Assembly: GCF_003316845.1 (NCBI RefSeq)
Contig: NZ_QMIK01000004.1
Span: 496,001-560,000 of the forward strand
Reading direction: 5' to 3'
DNA length: 64,000 nucleotides
Origin: Cognataquiflexum aquatile
Lineage (GTDB): Bacteria; Bacteroidota; Bacteroidia; Cytophagales; Cyclobacteriaceae
Notes under the pieces: generated by a model
What the model was told of the DNA's origin: nothing
What the model saw: the letters and a program-made list of their open reading frames with translations, nothing else
The model's database searches: none
Translations under genes and position numbers: made by a program
Part shown: one piece after another, positions 9,057 through 18,230 of the stretch
How the letters are laid out: each line of letters begins with the position of its first letter
How positions within the stretch are numbered: position 1 is the stretch's first letter

Positions 9057-10189
9057 AAAGAGTTTTAATTACTGGGGGAGCTGGGTTTATTGGAACCAAT
9101 GTAGCAAGAAATTTACTTAAAGAAGGATTTGAAATTACAATACTTGATAATTTTCTTCCCCAAATACATGGGGATAAAAAAGAGTTACCGGGAGATTTAA
9201 TAGGTAAAGTCAAATTAATTATAGGTGATGTTACCGAAAAGTCCGTCTTAAATTCAGCTTTAAACGGACAAGATGCTGTAATTCATTATGCGGCAGAAAC
9301 TGGAACAGGGCAATCAATGTATGCAGTATCTCATTATACAAATGTTAATATTCAGTCAACAGCTAATTTATGCGACTATATCATAAATGAATCCCATCAA
9401 ATTCAATCAGTAATAGTTGCCTCTTCAAGATCTATATATGGGGAAGGGAAATATCATTCTCCCGAACATGGGATCGTTTTTCCCAAATCCAGAACTCATT
9501 TAAATGTTAAAGAAAGTTTTGAAGTTTGCTGTCCCATATCAGGAAAATATAACTTAAGTGTTAATGCAACTGACGAGTTATCTAAAATTCACCCTTCTTC
9601 CATTTATGGAATTACAAAACAAGTGCAGGAACAAATGATTATCCTAGCGACACAATTAAGGGGAATTAGTGGTTTTGCATTAAGATACCAAAATGTATAT
9701 GGCCCGGGACAATCATTAAAAAATCCTTATACAGGAATTTTATCAATCTTTACCAGGTTGGCTTTACAGAATGAAAAGATCAATATTTTCGAGGATGGCC
9801 TTGAAAGTAGAGATTTTGTTCATATTCAAGATGTAGTAAATGCTACAGTAAGTTGTTTAAAACTTGACAAGATTGGACAATATATTTTTAATGTTGGAAG
9901 TGGAGTGCCTATTACTGTATTGGAAGTTGCACAAGAAATTGTTTCTTATCTCAAAAGTGATTCAGAAATAATAGTTTCAGGTGCTTTTAGAGAAGGTGAT
10001 ATTAGACACAATTTTGCCGATTTGAAATTCGTAAAAAAAATTATTGGGTTTGAACCACAGTGGAGTTTCAAAGATGGCTTACATAGTTTTATTGATTGGG
10101 CACTAGAACAAAAAGATATTCCAAAAGATACAACAGACTACAGAAAATCTATAATAGAATTAAAAGAAAAAGGATTACTAAATGGATAA
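9053..10189 (+). CDS. NAD-dependent epimerase/dehydratase (extended SDR)
   Basis: Extended SDR of 378 residues with ITGGAGFIGTNV at residues 5-16, the YGITK catalytic Tyr/Lys near residue 184, ALRYQNVYGPGQS, and the DFVHIQDVV motif of nucleotide-sugar epimerases. It would change the configuration of, or dehydrate, a nucleotide-bound hexose. It is longer than GalE (about 340). Start overlaps the acetyltransferase end by 4 bp; the end overlaps the following GT2 by 8 bp. The exact sugar is not assignable. Confidence 0.8.
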   Translation: MKRVLITGGAGFIGTNVARNLLKEGFEITILDNFLPQIHGDKKELPGDLIGKVKLIIGDVTEKSVLNSALNGQDAVIHYAAETGTGQSMYAVSHYTNVNIQSTANLCDYIINESHQIQSVIVASSRSIYGEGKYHSPEHGIVFPKSRTHLNVKESFEVCCPISGKYNLSVNATDELSKIHPSSIYGITKQVQEQMIILATQLRGISGFALRYQNVYGPGQSLKNPYTGILSIFTRLALQNEKINIFEDGLESRDFVHIQDVVNATVSCLKLDKIGQYIFNVGSGVPITVLEVAQEIVSYLKSDSEIIVSGAFREGDIRHNFADLKFVKKIIGFEPQWSFKDGLHSFIDWALEQKDIPKDTTDYRKSIIELKEKGLLNG

Positions 10190-11159
10190 TATTGATTACC
10201 CTTTGGTAAGTATCGTGTTTACCAGTTACAATCATAGAGAATACCTGAGGCAAGCATTGGATAGCTTAGTTAATCAAACATATCCAATGCTTGAAATTAT
10301 CATTGTTGACGATTGTTCAACTGATGGGAGTCAGGAAATTCTTAAAGAATATGAAAGTTTTTCAAATGTTATAATAAAATTTAACAGTAAAAATTCCGGC
10401 AGTTACGTGAAGTCGACTAATTTCGGCGCATCATTTGCCAAAGGGGAATATATTATTTTTGCTCAGTGTGATGATTATGCTGAACCCAATCAAATAGAGT
10501 TACTATTGAATGTATTTGAAGAAAATCAGTCTGTTGGGGTTGTTTTTTCAAAAAGCTATCTAGTTGATGAAGATGGGAAGATTTTCAGTGATGATTTTTG
10601 GGGAAGGGAAAAATCCTTCAAAATGGATATAAAAGATAATCCCTTAATTCAGGGTATTAAAATGAAGGAATATCTTTCGTTTTCTTGCGTTATTCCAAAT
10701 TTGAGTGCCGCTTTAATAAAGCGTGAATTGTTCGAAAAGGTCAATGGGCTATCTGAGCAATATTTAGTGGTTGCTGATTGGGAGTTATGGTTGAATTTGA
10801 CTGAAATTTCAGATTTCTACTATGTAAATAAACCGTTAAACTATTTTAGACAGCATGCAACGACGATTAGGAGTAGCATTAAAATGAAAATTCAAATTAT
10901 TGAGATTTACAAAATGTTTTATAATCACATCTCAAAAAATAATTTGATGCAAGGCCAGATAAGAAAGATAAAATTAGGTGCTGGCGCCGTATGGTTTTCT
11001 TTTTTTATTGAAAATAAGAATGCTTGGATTTTAAGTTTTCTATCTGTTTATAAAGAAATATTTAAAATTGATAAATTATCTATATACTATTTAATTTTGG
11101 GCACTAATAAAATAATTTCGGAGTATAGATATTTAAAATTTTGTAAAAATAAATTTTAA
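10182..11159 (+). CDS. Glycosyltransferase family 2
   Basis: The N-terminal 110 residues form a GT-A domain: VSIVFTSYNHREYLRQAL, IIIVDDCSTDGS near residues 37-48, and the DxD-like CDD near residue 98. The ADWELWLN segment is the usual ED-type acceptor motif region. Proteins of this family transfer one sugar from a nucleotide donor with inversion at the cytoplasmic face. It is intact, although it stands directly before three decayed genes. Donor and acceptor are unknown. Confidence 0.85.
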   Translation: MDNIDYPLVSIVFTSYNHREYLRQALDSLVNQTYPMLEIIIVDDCSTDGSQEILKEYESFSNVIIKFNSKNSGSYVKSTNFGASFAKGEYIIFAQCDDYAEPNQIELLLNVFEENQSVGVVFSKSYLVDEDGKIFSDDFWGREKSFKMDIKDNPLIQGIKMKEYLSFSCVIPNLSAALIKRELFEKVNGLSEQYLVVADWELWLNLTEISDFYYVNKPLNYFRQHATTIRSSIKMKIQIIEIYKMFYNHISKNNLMQGQIRKIKLGAGAVWFSFFIENKNAWILSFLSVYKEIFKIDKLSIYYLILGTNKIISEYRYLKFCKNKF

Positions 11160-11222
11160 AATAATTATTTAGAACAAAGCTTTTTATATTTAATTATTTA
11201 TAACGTAAAAAATAGTCAATTT

Positions 11223-11615
11223 ATAAAGGCAGTAATATTGTGTGGAGGCTTCGGGACAAGAATTCGAGATGTTGCAGATGATATACCGAAGCCTATGATA
11301 CCAATAGGGAGGAAACCTATCATTTGGCATATTATGAAAACATATTCTGTTTATGGATATACAGATTTTGTTTTATGTATGGGATATAAGAGCGAAGTCA
11401 TTAAGGATTTTTTTATTAATTATGAGGTACGAAATTCTGATGTAACCATAAAATTAGGCAAAAAGTCTTAGCAAATAGTTTCAGAAATTAGCCATGATGA
11501 AGATGGATGGGAAATAACATTTGCCGAAACTGGAATAAAATCAATGACTGGGGCAAGAATTAGGCGAATAAAAAAATATATTGAAAAGGATCGCATGTTT
11601 CTTCTCACCTATGGT
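11223..11615 (+). pseudogene. Degenerate glucose-1-phosphate cytidylyltransferase (rfbF) remnant
   Basis: Reading from 11223 gives IKAVILCGGFGTR, then DDIPKPMIPIGRKPIIWH, a clear RfbF/sugar nucleotidyltransferase start, but the expected ATG is ATA. A TAG at 11469-11471 interrupts the frame, after which TGIKSMTGARIRRIKKY and MFLLTYG continue the RfbF pattern. At about 11615 the match stops and the sequence passes in frame into an unrelated sugar epimerase. About half of the usual 257 residues remain. RfbF makes CDP-glucose for CDP-3,6-dideoxyhexoses, so this branch is dead here. Confidence 0.85.
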
Positions 11616-11950
11616 TTTGGAGAAGCATATTTTCAACGATTAAGTATGGTTAAATAAAACCATGGAAAAAACATTTAGAAATGAAGCCTAATTTAGTAGG
11701 TCTAATAGGAAAAATACGTTTTGCTATTTTTGATGATAGTGTAAATAGTTTGACTAAAAACATTTTTTTTGATGTTACAATAGGCAACGGTAACTACCAA
11801 AGAGTTACTGTTCCTCCGGGTGTTTGGGTTGCATTTAGCGGAATTAGTTATGAATATAACTTATTATTAAATTTAGCTAATTTGGAGCACGATCCAGCTG
11901 AAGTTGAACGAAAGGAGAATCTTTCTGAAATTGTATATAACTGGTTTTGA
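11616..11950 (+). pseudogene. Degenerate RfbC-like sugar 3,5-epimerase (cupin) fragment
   Basis: From 11616 FGEAYFQRLSMV looks like the start of the cupin core of dTDP-4-dehydrorhamnose 3,5-epimerase-like proteins. TAA at 11655-11657 then stops it. Moving to the frame of 11657 restores KPWKKHLEMKPNLVGL and on to NYQRVTVPPGVWVAF and the tail LSEIVYNWF, so a one-base loss (or two-base gain) lies near 11652-11656. The N-terminus is missing through fusion with the rfbF remnant. Codons 11681-11950 alone remain open, but no functional start is evident. Confidence 0.8.
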
Positions 11951-12891
11951 AAAAGGTCTTAATTACTCGAGGTAGTGGATATTTGGGCGCTCGCCTTTGT
12001 TTGCATTTAGCAAATCAAGGGTATGCTGTTATATCGCTTTGTTATTCCAAAGTTCCTAATAATGAGAATTGGGTTTTTAAAATGGATAAGATTTTCGTTG
12101 GTGATGTTTGAAATGAAGATCTTCTTAGTGAAATAGCATTAAACCAATATGATCTATTGATTCATTTAGTGTCTTTAGATCACCGTAGATCTAATGGATT
12201 TCCTCATGCTGTTAGTGCTGAAAACGTAACACCGGTTTGGTCTTTGTTAGATATTTTCTCCAAAAAGGGATTGAAGAAGTTTATATATTTCTCAACCACT
12301 CAAGTATATGGCAATATCCAAAATGAGATTATTTCTGAACATCGTAATCCAAAAACTAATAATGCCTACGCTCTTACACATCATGTAGGAGAAGTTATAT
12401 GTGAATATTACAATAGAAATTATTCCGTTGATTGCCATGTAGTCAGGCTTTCTAATAATTATGGAGCTCCAATTTTAGAAAAAAATAATTCTTGGTGGTT
12501 AATTGTGAATGACTTATGTAGGATGGCTTTCATCCATAAGGAATTAGTCTTAACTTCTGATGGATCGCCAATCCGAGACTTTATCCATGGGTGGGATGTT
12601 TGTTATGGTGTTCAATTGATAATTGAAAGTTCATCAAAACATGGTATATTTAATTTATGCTCTGGTATTACCCTTTCAATTAAAGAAGTTGCAGAAAAAA
12701 TAAAAACTGTTTTTTACAATAGATATGGATTGGAATTAATAATTTCTGCTGGTGAGCAAAGACCTCATTTCGAAATAAGAAAATTTGTTTTAGATAATAG
12801 TTTGATCCGATCTTTAGGATTTGAAACTAAATGGAGTCTTGAAGTGGGCATAAATGAATTATTTGATTACTTAGAACAAAACAATGCATAA
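11947..12891 (+). pseudogene. Degenerate NAD-dependent sugar epimerase/dehydratase
   Basis: The frame starts at TTG 11947 (KKVLITRGSGYLGAR), where the usual TGGSGYLG glycine motif has Arg in place of Gly. TGA at 12109-12111 (in GDV-stop-NED) breaks it, and the rest reads openly from 12112 to 12891. The expected YxxxK pair is YALTH, so the catalytic lysine is lost. Late motifs such as DFIHGWDVC are kept. It was probably the 4-reductase or epimerase of the same CDP-sugar branch as the two remnants before it. Its last 8 bp overlap the intact GT2. Confidence 0.85.
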
Positions 12892-13762
12892 TTCAAACGA
12901 TTTATTTTCAATAATTATCCCAACTTACAACCATGCAAATTATATTAGGAGATGTTTAGATAGTTTATTGATTCAAACATTTTCAAATTGGGAAGCTATT
13001 GTGGTCAATAATTTTTCAGAAGATAATACAATTGAAATTGTTAAAGGATATAAAGATCCACGTATACAAATAATTAGTATTGCGAATGGAGGGGTTATTG
13101 CCGTTTCCCGAAACAAAGGAATCTCTGAAGCCAAAGGTAATTGGATTTGTTTTTTGGATTCTGATGATTGGTGGTATCCAAATAAATTAGAAGTTTCTCT
13201 CCAATACCTATCAGATTATGATTTGATTCATCATGATTTAGATATTTATTCGAAAGAAGGGAAATCAAACCGAATTGCAAAAGGTAGAATTTTAAATGAT
13301 AATATCGCAAAAGATTTAATTGTAAATGGCAATGGTCTCGTTAATTCAAGTGTTGTACTCAGAAAAGATATAGTTGATCAATTGGGGAATATCACTGAAG
13401 ATAAAGAACTAATTGCCGTTGAAGATTATGATTATTGGATTAGAACTGCTAAAATAACAAATCGATTTAAATATATTAATCAATCATTTGGAGCTTATTG
13501 GGTAGGTGAAAATATATCCAATTCAAAAAAACAAATAGATAGGGCTAAGAGGTTGTTAGAAAAATACATGCCACTTCTTTCCCCAACTGAACAAGATAAT
13601 GCTATTTCAAATTACCATTTTATTGCAGGTCGGATGTACCATTCATTGTCCTTATTTTCCGAAGCTAAAGTATCTTACTTAAAAGCCTTGAGGCTTCGAA
13701 ATTCAATCAGGAATGTTAAAGCAATTTTTGGTTTATTTATGTGCCAGTTCAAAATAAAGTAA
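12884..13762 (+). CDS. Glycosyltransferase family 2
   Basis: The GT-A start is typical (SIIIPTYNHANYIRRCLDSLL), followed by AIVVNNFSEDNT and the metal-binding CFLDSDDWW near residues 86-94. The EDYDYWIRTAK motif marks the acceptor side. At 292 residues it is a normal-length family member. Its start lies within the end of the decayed epimerase gene, yet it shows no interruption, so it may still serve the present glycan. Sugar unknown. Confidence 0.85.
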   Translation: MHNSNDLFSIIIPTYNHANYIRRCLDSLLIQTFSNWEAIVVNNFSEDNTIEIVKGYKDPRIQIISIANGGVIAVSRNKGISEAKGNWICFLDSDDWWYPNKLEVSLQYLSDYDLIHHDLDIYSKEGKSNRIAKGRILNDNIAKDLIVNGNGLVNSSVVLRKDIVDQLGNITEDKELIAVEDYDYWIRTAKITNRFKYINQSFGAYWVGENISNSKKQIDRAKRLLEKYMPLLSPTEQDNAISNYHFIAGRMYHSLSLFSEAKVSYLKALRLRNSIRNVKAIFGLFMCQFKIK

Positions 13763-13838
13763 AAAACTCATATTGAACAATTCTAAATAAAAAGACATAG
13801 ACTTAAATAAAATATTAAAATTATCTAATTTCTGTATT

Positions 13839-15230
13839 TTGATTTTGTTGTGGTATTCCTTTAATAAAAATGGCGAGGGAATATACGTAAATTATAATAC
13901 TGTTTTATTAGGCACAATACTTTCAATTCAAATTGGAACTTTTCTATTCTTTGAGAAGAAAAGGAGAGATCCTTTCGTGCTATTATTATGTTTACAGATG
14001 ATTATTTACTTTTTATTTCGTATTCTCACTTTATTGAATTACGAATTTTCTTACGTTTTTTTAAGATTTCATTTTACTGTTGAAAACCTTAATTATTCTT
14101 TGATTTTTATTTTGGTAGCTAACATTGTATTTTATTTAGGCCTTACTTTAAACGGTTTAAAATCGAGTTTTATTTATGATACTTCAAAAGTTAAACCTGT
14201 TCAAACACATTTGGTGTCATTACTAATTTTTATAGGATATTTTTTTGCTTTTTACCGGAATATAGGATTAGGGTTTCTTGAGGGAATCATGGGGATGGTA
14301 CTTAGTTTATTTGTAAACATAGGTACTATATTGTTCATGTCAATTGTCTATTTATTGATTTTTAAAGAAAGAATTCCAATTAGAACCAAATATATTGTAT
14401 TTATTGGGATTTTATTGATGGTTGTAATTCAGACTCTTACAGGAAGTAGATCGGCTATTCTTGGGCTAATCAATTTTTTGATTTTTGCATTCTTAGCTAT
14501 TTATGATAATATTAAAATCGAAAAAAAGTATATAGCTATTGGATCTATTCTACTGCCATTAATGATATTAATATTTGCAGTTTCTACTTTTCTTAGACCA
14601 AGACTTGAAAATAGGGAGAAAATCGGACAGGAAACATTTGAAGTTTTGAAAGAGTTTGACGTAAAAGAAATAGTAATTGAGGGCTCTGATCTTGTTTTAG
14701 CAGGTGTTTTTGACAGAATTGGATTTTTAGACTATTGCGCTGAAACCATTTCCAATTCAGATAAATATTCAGGAATATTTAATCCCTTGTTTTATTTTAA
14801 AAGCATAGTAGATAATATATTAACTCCAGGGTTCATGGTTTTTGATACTCCAAAAGCATCCAATGCAACTACATTTGTTTATAATCAAAGAGGCACACCA
14901 AGTTTATCTCTAGTTGATGAAGCATATCAATCAGATCAATTTACTTTATATGGTGAGTTTTATGCACTTTTCGGCAAATGGTTTTCATTAATTCCCATTT
15001 TTTTAACAGGATTTTTATTTAAGAGGGTTTATTTGAATTTGGATCAAAACAATATTTACCTTTTTTTTTTAAAAAGGGCTATCATCCTTTTTGTTTTTTA
15101 TAACACATTAAATAGTTTTGGATTAGACTGGATTTTGTCTGATATAGTTGGAATATTTTTTACTTATAAATTATTTAAATCTTTCTTTAGATTTAAAAAT
15201 TTTGCAACCCAAGAAATAACAAAAAGTTAA
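13839..15230 (+). CDS. wzy: O-antigen/capsule polymerase, Wzy-like
   Basis: Membrane protein of 463 residues with about 11-12 hydrophobic segments and a larger charged loop at residues 255-365 between late helices, the layout of Wzy polymerases, which have weak sequence conservation. QTLTGSRSAILGL near residue 195 matches a recurring Wzy motif region. The listed start is TTG; the frame stays open upstream to ATA at 13797 and a reading from there gives a more natural hydrophilic N-terminus, so the true start is doubtful. A ten-T run at 15061-15070 lies in the frame. Confidence 0.75.
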   Translation: MILLWYSFNKNGEGIYVNYNTVLLGTILSIQIGTFLFFEKKRRDPFVLLLCLQMIIYFLFRILTLLNYEFSYVFLRFHFTVENLNYSLIFILVANIVFYLGLTLNGLKSSFIYDTSKVKPVQTHLVSLLIFIGYFFAFYRNIGLGFLEGIMGMVLSLFVNIGTILFMSIVYLLIFKERIPIRTKYIVFIGILLMVVIQTLTGSRSAILGLINFLIFAFLAIYDNIKIEKKYIAIGSILLPLMILIFAVSTFLRPRLENREKIGQETFEVLKEFDVKEIVIEGSDLVLAGVFDRIGFLDYCAETISNSDKYSGIFNPLFYFKSIVDNILTPGFMVFDTPKASNATTFVYNQRGTPSLSLVDEAYQSDQFTLYGEFYALFGKWFSLIPIFLTGFLFKRVYLNLDQNNIYLFFLKRAIILFVFYNTLNSFGLDWILSDIVGIFFTYKLFKSFFRFKNFATQEITKS

Positions 15231-15249
15231 ATTTAGTTTAATAGTTAAT

Positions 15250-16482
15250 ATGCCGACTCTTTTCCAAATTTGCATCGAGGTAAATATAGGATCTGTAGGA
15301 AGAATTGCTGAACAGATTGGTCAAGTAGTTTTGGATAATATATGGAAAAGTTTTATTGCTTATTCTCGAGAAGTAAATTCTAGTAGCTCTGAATTAATTA
15401 AAATCGGTAACAAATTAGATGTTTATTATCATGGCATAGAAACAAGGCTTCTTGACAATCATGGTTTTTCTTCAAAGAAGGCGACAACTGAATTGGTTAA
15501 AAAAATCAAACAAATAAAACCTGATATCATACATCTGCACCACCTTCACGGGTATTACATTAATATAGAAATACTATTTGAATATTTAGCAGTCTGTAAA
15601 ATCCCTGTTGTATGGACTTTTCATGATTGTTGGTCATTTACGGGTCATTGTACTCATTTTGATTTTATTGGTTGTCAGAAGTGGAAAACAGAATGTAATC
15701 ATTGTGAGCAAAAATCAGAATATCCGAAGAGTCTGCTATTTGATCGATCCAAACATAATTTTGCTGACAAAAAAAGAATTTTTAATTCTATAAATGGCCT
15801 TACGATTGTAACTGTTTCTGATTGGTTAGGAAACCTTGTTAAGGAATCATTTCTAAAAGAAAATTATACATTAGTTATAAAAAATGGAATTGATTTATCT
15901 ACTTTTTATCCAAGAGATTCAGCAATGAAAATCAAACTCAAGTATAATATTAATAATAGATTTTTAATCATTGGAGTGGCAAGTACCTGGGGAATAAGAA
16001 AAGGTTTTTACGAGTTTGTAAAACTTAGTCAGATTTTGTCGCCTGAAAACTTCATTATTATTCTTGTAGGTTTGAATTCAAATCAAATGAAATCAATTCC
16101 ATCTACCATAATTGGAATTGAAAGGACAGAAAATGTGGAAGAGCTTGCAAATCTATATTCAGCGGCCGATGTTTTTGTAAATCCTACTTTCGAAGATTCT
16201 TATCCTACCACAAATCTTGAGGCAATGGCCTGTGGAACTCCTGTAATTACATACAATACCGGTGGAAGTGTTGAATCAATTGATGAAAACACCGGGTTTA
16301 TAGTTGAAAAGCATGATGTGGAAGGAATCAAAAATGCTATCCAAAAAATCAGCAAAAAAGGCAAAAATCATTATTTGAATTTTTGTAGAAATAAAGCTTC
16401 TCTTCATTTTGATAAGAACCAAAAATTTCAGGAATATTTTAATTTATATAAACGTCTTTTATTGAATAAAAATGAACTCTAG
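15250..16482 (+). CDS. Glycosyltransferase family 4
   Basis: A 410-residue GT-B enzyme. The N-terminal domain has IGSVGRIAEQIG, HLHHLHGYYIN and VWTFHDCWSFTGHC, seen in WcaC/WcaL-type transferases, with a cysteine-rich GHCTHFDFIGCQKWKTEC region. The C-terminal donor domain has FVNPTFEDSYPTTNLEAMAC and CGTPVITYNTGG at residues 312-343, the retaining GT4 signature. It overlaps the amidotransferase gene by 11 bp. It likely adds one sugar of the repeat unit in the cytoplasm. Confidence 0.9.
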   Translation: MPTLFQICIEVNIGSVGRIAEQIGQVVLDNIWKSFIAYSREVNSSSSELIKIGNKLDVYYHGIETRLLDNHGFSSKKATTELVKKIKQIKPDIIHLHHLHGYYINIEILFEYLAVCKIPVVWTFHDCWSFTGHCTHFDFIGCQKWKTECNHCEQKSEYPKSLLFDRSKHNFADKKRIFNSINGLTIVTVSDWLGNLVKESFLKENYTLVIKNGIDLSTFYPRDSAMKIKLKYNINNRFLIIGVASTWGIRKGFYEFVKLSQILSPENFIIILVGLNSNQMKSIPSTIIGIERTENVEELANLYSAADVFVNPTFEDSYPTTNLEAMACGTPVITYNTGGSVESIDENTGFIVEKHDVEGIKNAIQKISKKGKNHYLNFCRNKASLHFDKNQKFQEYFNLYKRLLLNKNEL

Positions 16483-17617
16483 AACCTATCAAATCTGTCA
16501 AAAAACAATAATGGATACATCAGATCCCAATATCATATTTGATAAGGATGGGATTTCGGATTATTATCACAATTTTCATAATGTCATGGTGAAAGGCTGG
16601 CATCCTGATGAAAAGGGACACAAAGAGCTAATGAGAATGGCTGAAAAAATAAAGAAGGAGGGGGAAGGAAAAGACTTTGATTGTATTATTGGCCTAAGTG
16701 GAGGATTAGACAGCTCCTATGTTACTTATATAACTAAAGAGGTGATGGGTTTAAGGCCATTGCTGTTTCATGTTGATGCAGGTTGGAATACAGATCAAGC
16801 GGTTGGAAATATAGAGAAATTAGTTGACGGATTAGGCTTGGATCTTTATACTGAAGTAATTAATTGGGAAGAAATGAAAGACTTGCAAGTTGCTGTTCTT
16901 AAGTCAGGAATTTCCGACCAAGATTTGCCACAGGACTACGCTTTTTTTTCTACACTATATATTTTTGCTAGAAAGCATAGAATAAAATATGTGATTACCG
17001 GATCGAATATTTCAACTGAATGTTGCAGGGAACCAATGGAATGGGGGGGGTATGGACCAGGTATAGATAAAACCTTTATATTAGATATTCACAAAAAATT
17101 CGGCAAGAAGCCATTAAAAACTTTTCCTTTAATTGACATACTTGTATATAAAGCTTATTACATGACTTTTTTGGGTATGGAAGTTTTCAAACCATTGGAT
17201 CTAGTTCCATTTGTTAAAAAAGATGCTGAAGAATTTTTAGGAAAAAGGTTTGGATGGCAAAAGTTTAAACATAAGCACCACGAATCAAGATGGACCAGGT
17301 TCTATGAAGATTATTGGTTGCCTAGGAGATTTGGATATGAAAAAAGACGAGCTCACTTTTCAAGTTTAATCCTTACAGGTCAAATGACAAGAGATGAAGC
17401 GCTAGAAAGAATTTCAAGGCCTGAAATGGATGAAAAATTTTTAAAGCAGGAATTTGAGTATGTTGCTAATAAACTAGAATTGACTGTGGAGGAATTACAA
17501 GCTATGTTTGATTTACCAAAAAAAACATATAAAGATTACCGCAACAAAAAGAAAATTATTTCATTAGGTACAAAAGTTCTCTCATTAATTGGCAAAGAAA
17601 GAAGACTTTTCAGATGA
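16472..17617 (+). CDS. wbuX: N-acetyl sugar amidotransferase (WbpG/WbuX/PseA family)
   Basis: The PP-loop SGGLDSS at about residues 76-82 marks an ATP-pyrophosphatase that activates an N-acetyl group as an adenylate for attack by ammonia, giving an acetamidino group. ICQKTIMDTSDP at the start and MEWGGYGPG are typical of the WbpG/PseA group. HisH and HisF paralogs follow immediately and should deliver ammonia. An eight-G run at 17043-17050 lies in the coding frame. With the FnlABC genes downstream the likely product is N-acetimidoyl-L-fucosamine; legionaminic acid amidation is the alternative. Confidence 0.85.
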   Translation: MNSRTYQICQKTIMDTSDPNIIFDKDGISDYYHNFHNVMVKGWHPDEKGHKELMRMAEKIKKEGEGKDFDCIIGLSGGLDSSYVTYITKEVMGLRPLLFHVDAGWNTDQAVGNIEKLVDGLGLDLYTEVINWEEMKDLQVAVLKSGISDQDLPQDYAFFSTLYIFARKHRIKYVITGSNISTECCREPMEWGGYGPGIDKTFILDIHKKFGKKPLKTFPLIDILVYKAYYMTFLGMEVFKPLDLVPFVKKDAEEFLGKRFGWQKFKHKHHESRWTRFYEDYWLPRRFGYEKRRAHFSSLILTGQMTRDEALERISRPEMDEKFLKQEFEYVANKLELTVEELQAMFDLPKKTYKDYRNKKKIISLGTKVLSLIGKERRLFR

Positions 17618-18228
17618 TATCAATTATTGATTATGGGGTTGGAAATGTCAAGGCATTTCTCAACATATATAACAAATTAGGTCATAAAGCCTATTTGGCG
17701 AAGACTGAAGAAGACCTGATTGGTTCTACAAAAGTGATTCTTCCTGGAGTAGGGCACTTCGACTACGCAATGACAAAATTTCTGGAATCAGGCTTGAGTG
17801 AATCAGTCAATGACCTTGTTTTAAATAAAAAAATACCCGCTTTGGGCATTTGCGTAGGAATGCAGATGCTGGCAAGAAAAAGTGAAGAAGGATCCATGCC
17901 GGGTCTTGGTTGGATGGAAGCTGATGTTGTGAGATTTGATATTGACAAGATTGATTTTAGACCCCATCTTCCTCACATGGGTTGGAATGATGTCGATATA
18001 GTAAAAAATGATAAAATATTGGATGGTTTTCCTAAGCAAAGCAAATTTTATTTTTTGCATTCCTATTTTATGGCTTGCGACAAGGCATCGGATGTCATTG
18101 CCACATCAGAATATGGAACAACCTTTTCTTGTATAGTAAACCATGAAAATATTTACGGTATTCAGTGTCATCCTGAAAAAAGCCATGGTTTCGGTATTAA
18201 ATTCCTTGATAATTTCGCTAAACTTTAA
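17614..18228 (+). CDS. hisH: Glutamine amidotransferase subunit HisH paralog (WbuY type)
   Basis: Class I glutaminase of 204 residues: DYGVGNVKAF at the start, the nucleophile in GICVGMQM (Cys about residue 80), and CHPEKSHGFG with the catalytic His and Glu near 186-188. It should release ammonia from glutamine and pass it to the partner HisF. It overlaps the amidotransferase by 4 bp and is 2 bp from hisF; no other his genes are present, so it belongs to glycan amidation rather than histidine synthesis. Confidence 0.9.
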   Translation: MISIIDYGVGNVKAFLNIYNKLGHKAYLAKTEEDLIGSTKVILPGVGHFDYAMTKFLESGLSESVNDLVLNKKIPALGICVGMQMLARKSEEGSMPGLGWMEADVVRFDIDKIDFRPHLPHMGWNDVDIVKNDKILDGFPKQSKFYFLHSYFMACDKASDVIATSEYGTTFSCIVNHENIYGIQCHPEKSHGFGIKFLDNFAKL

Positions 18229-18230
18229 TT

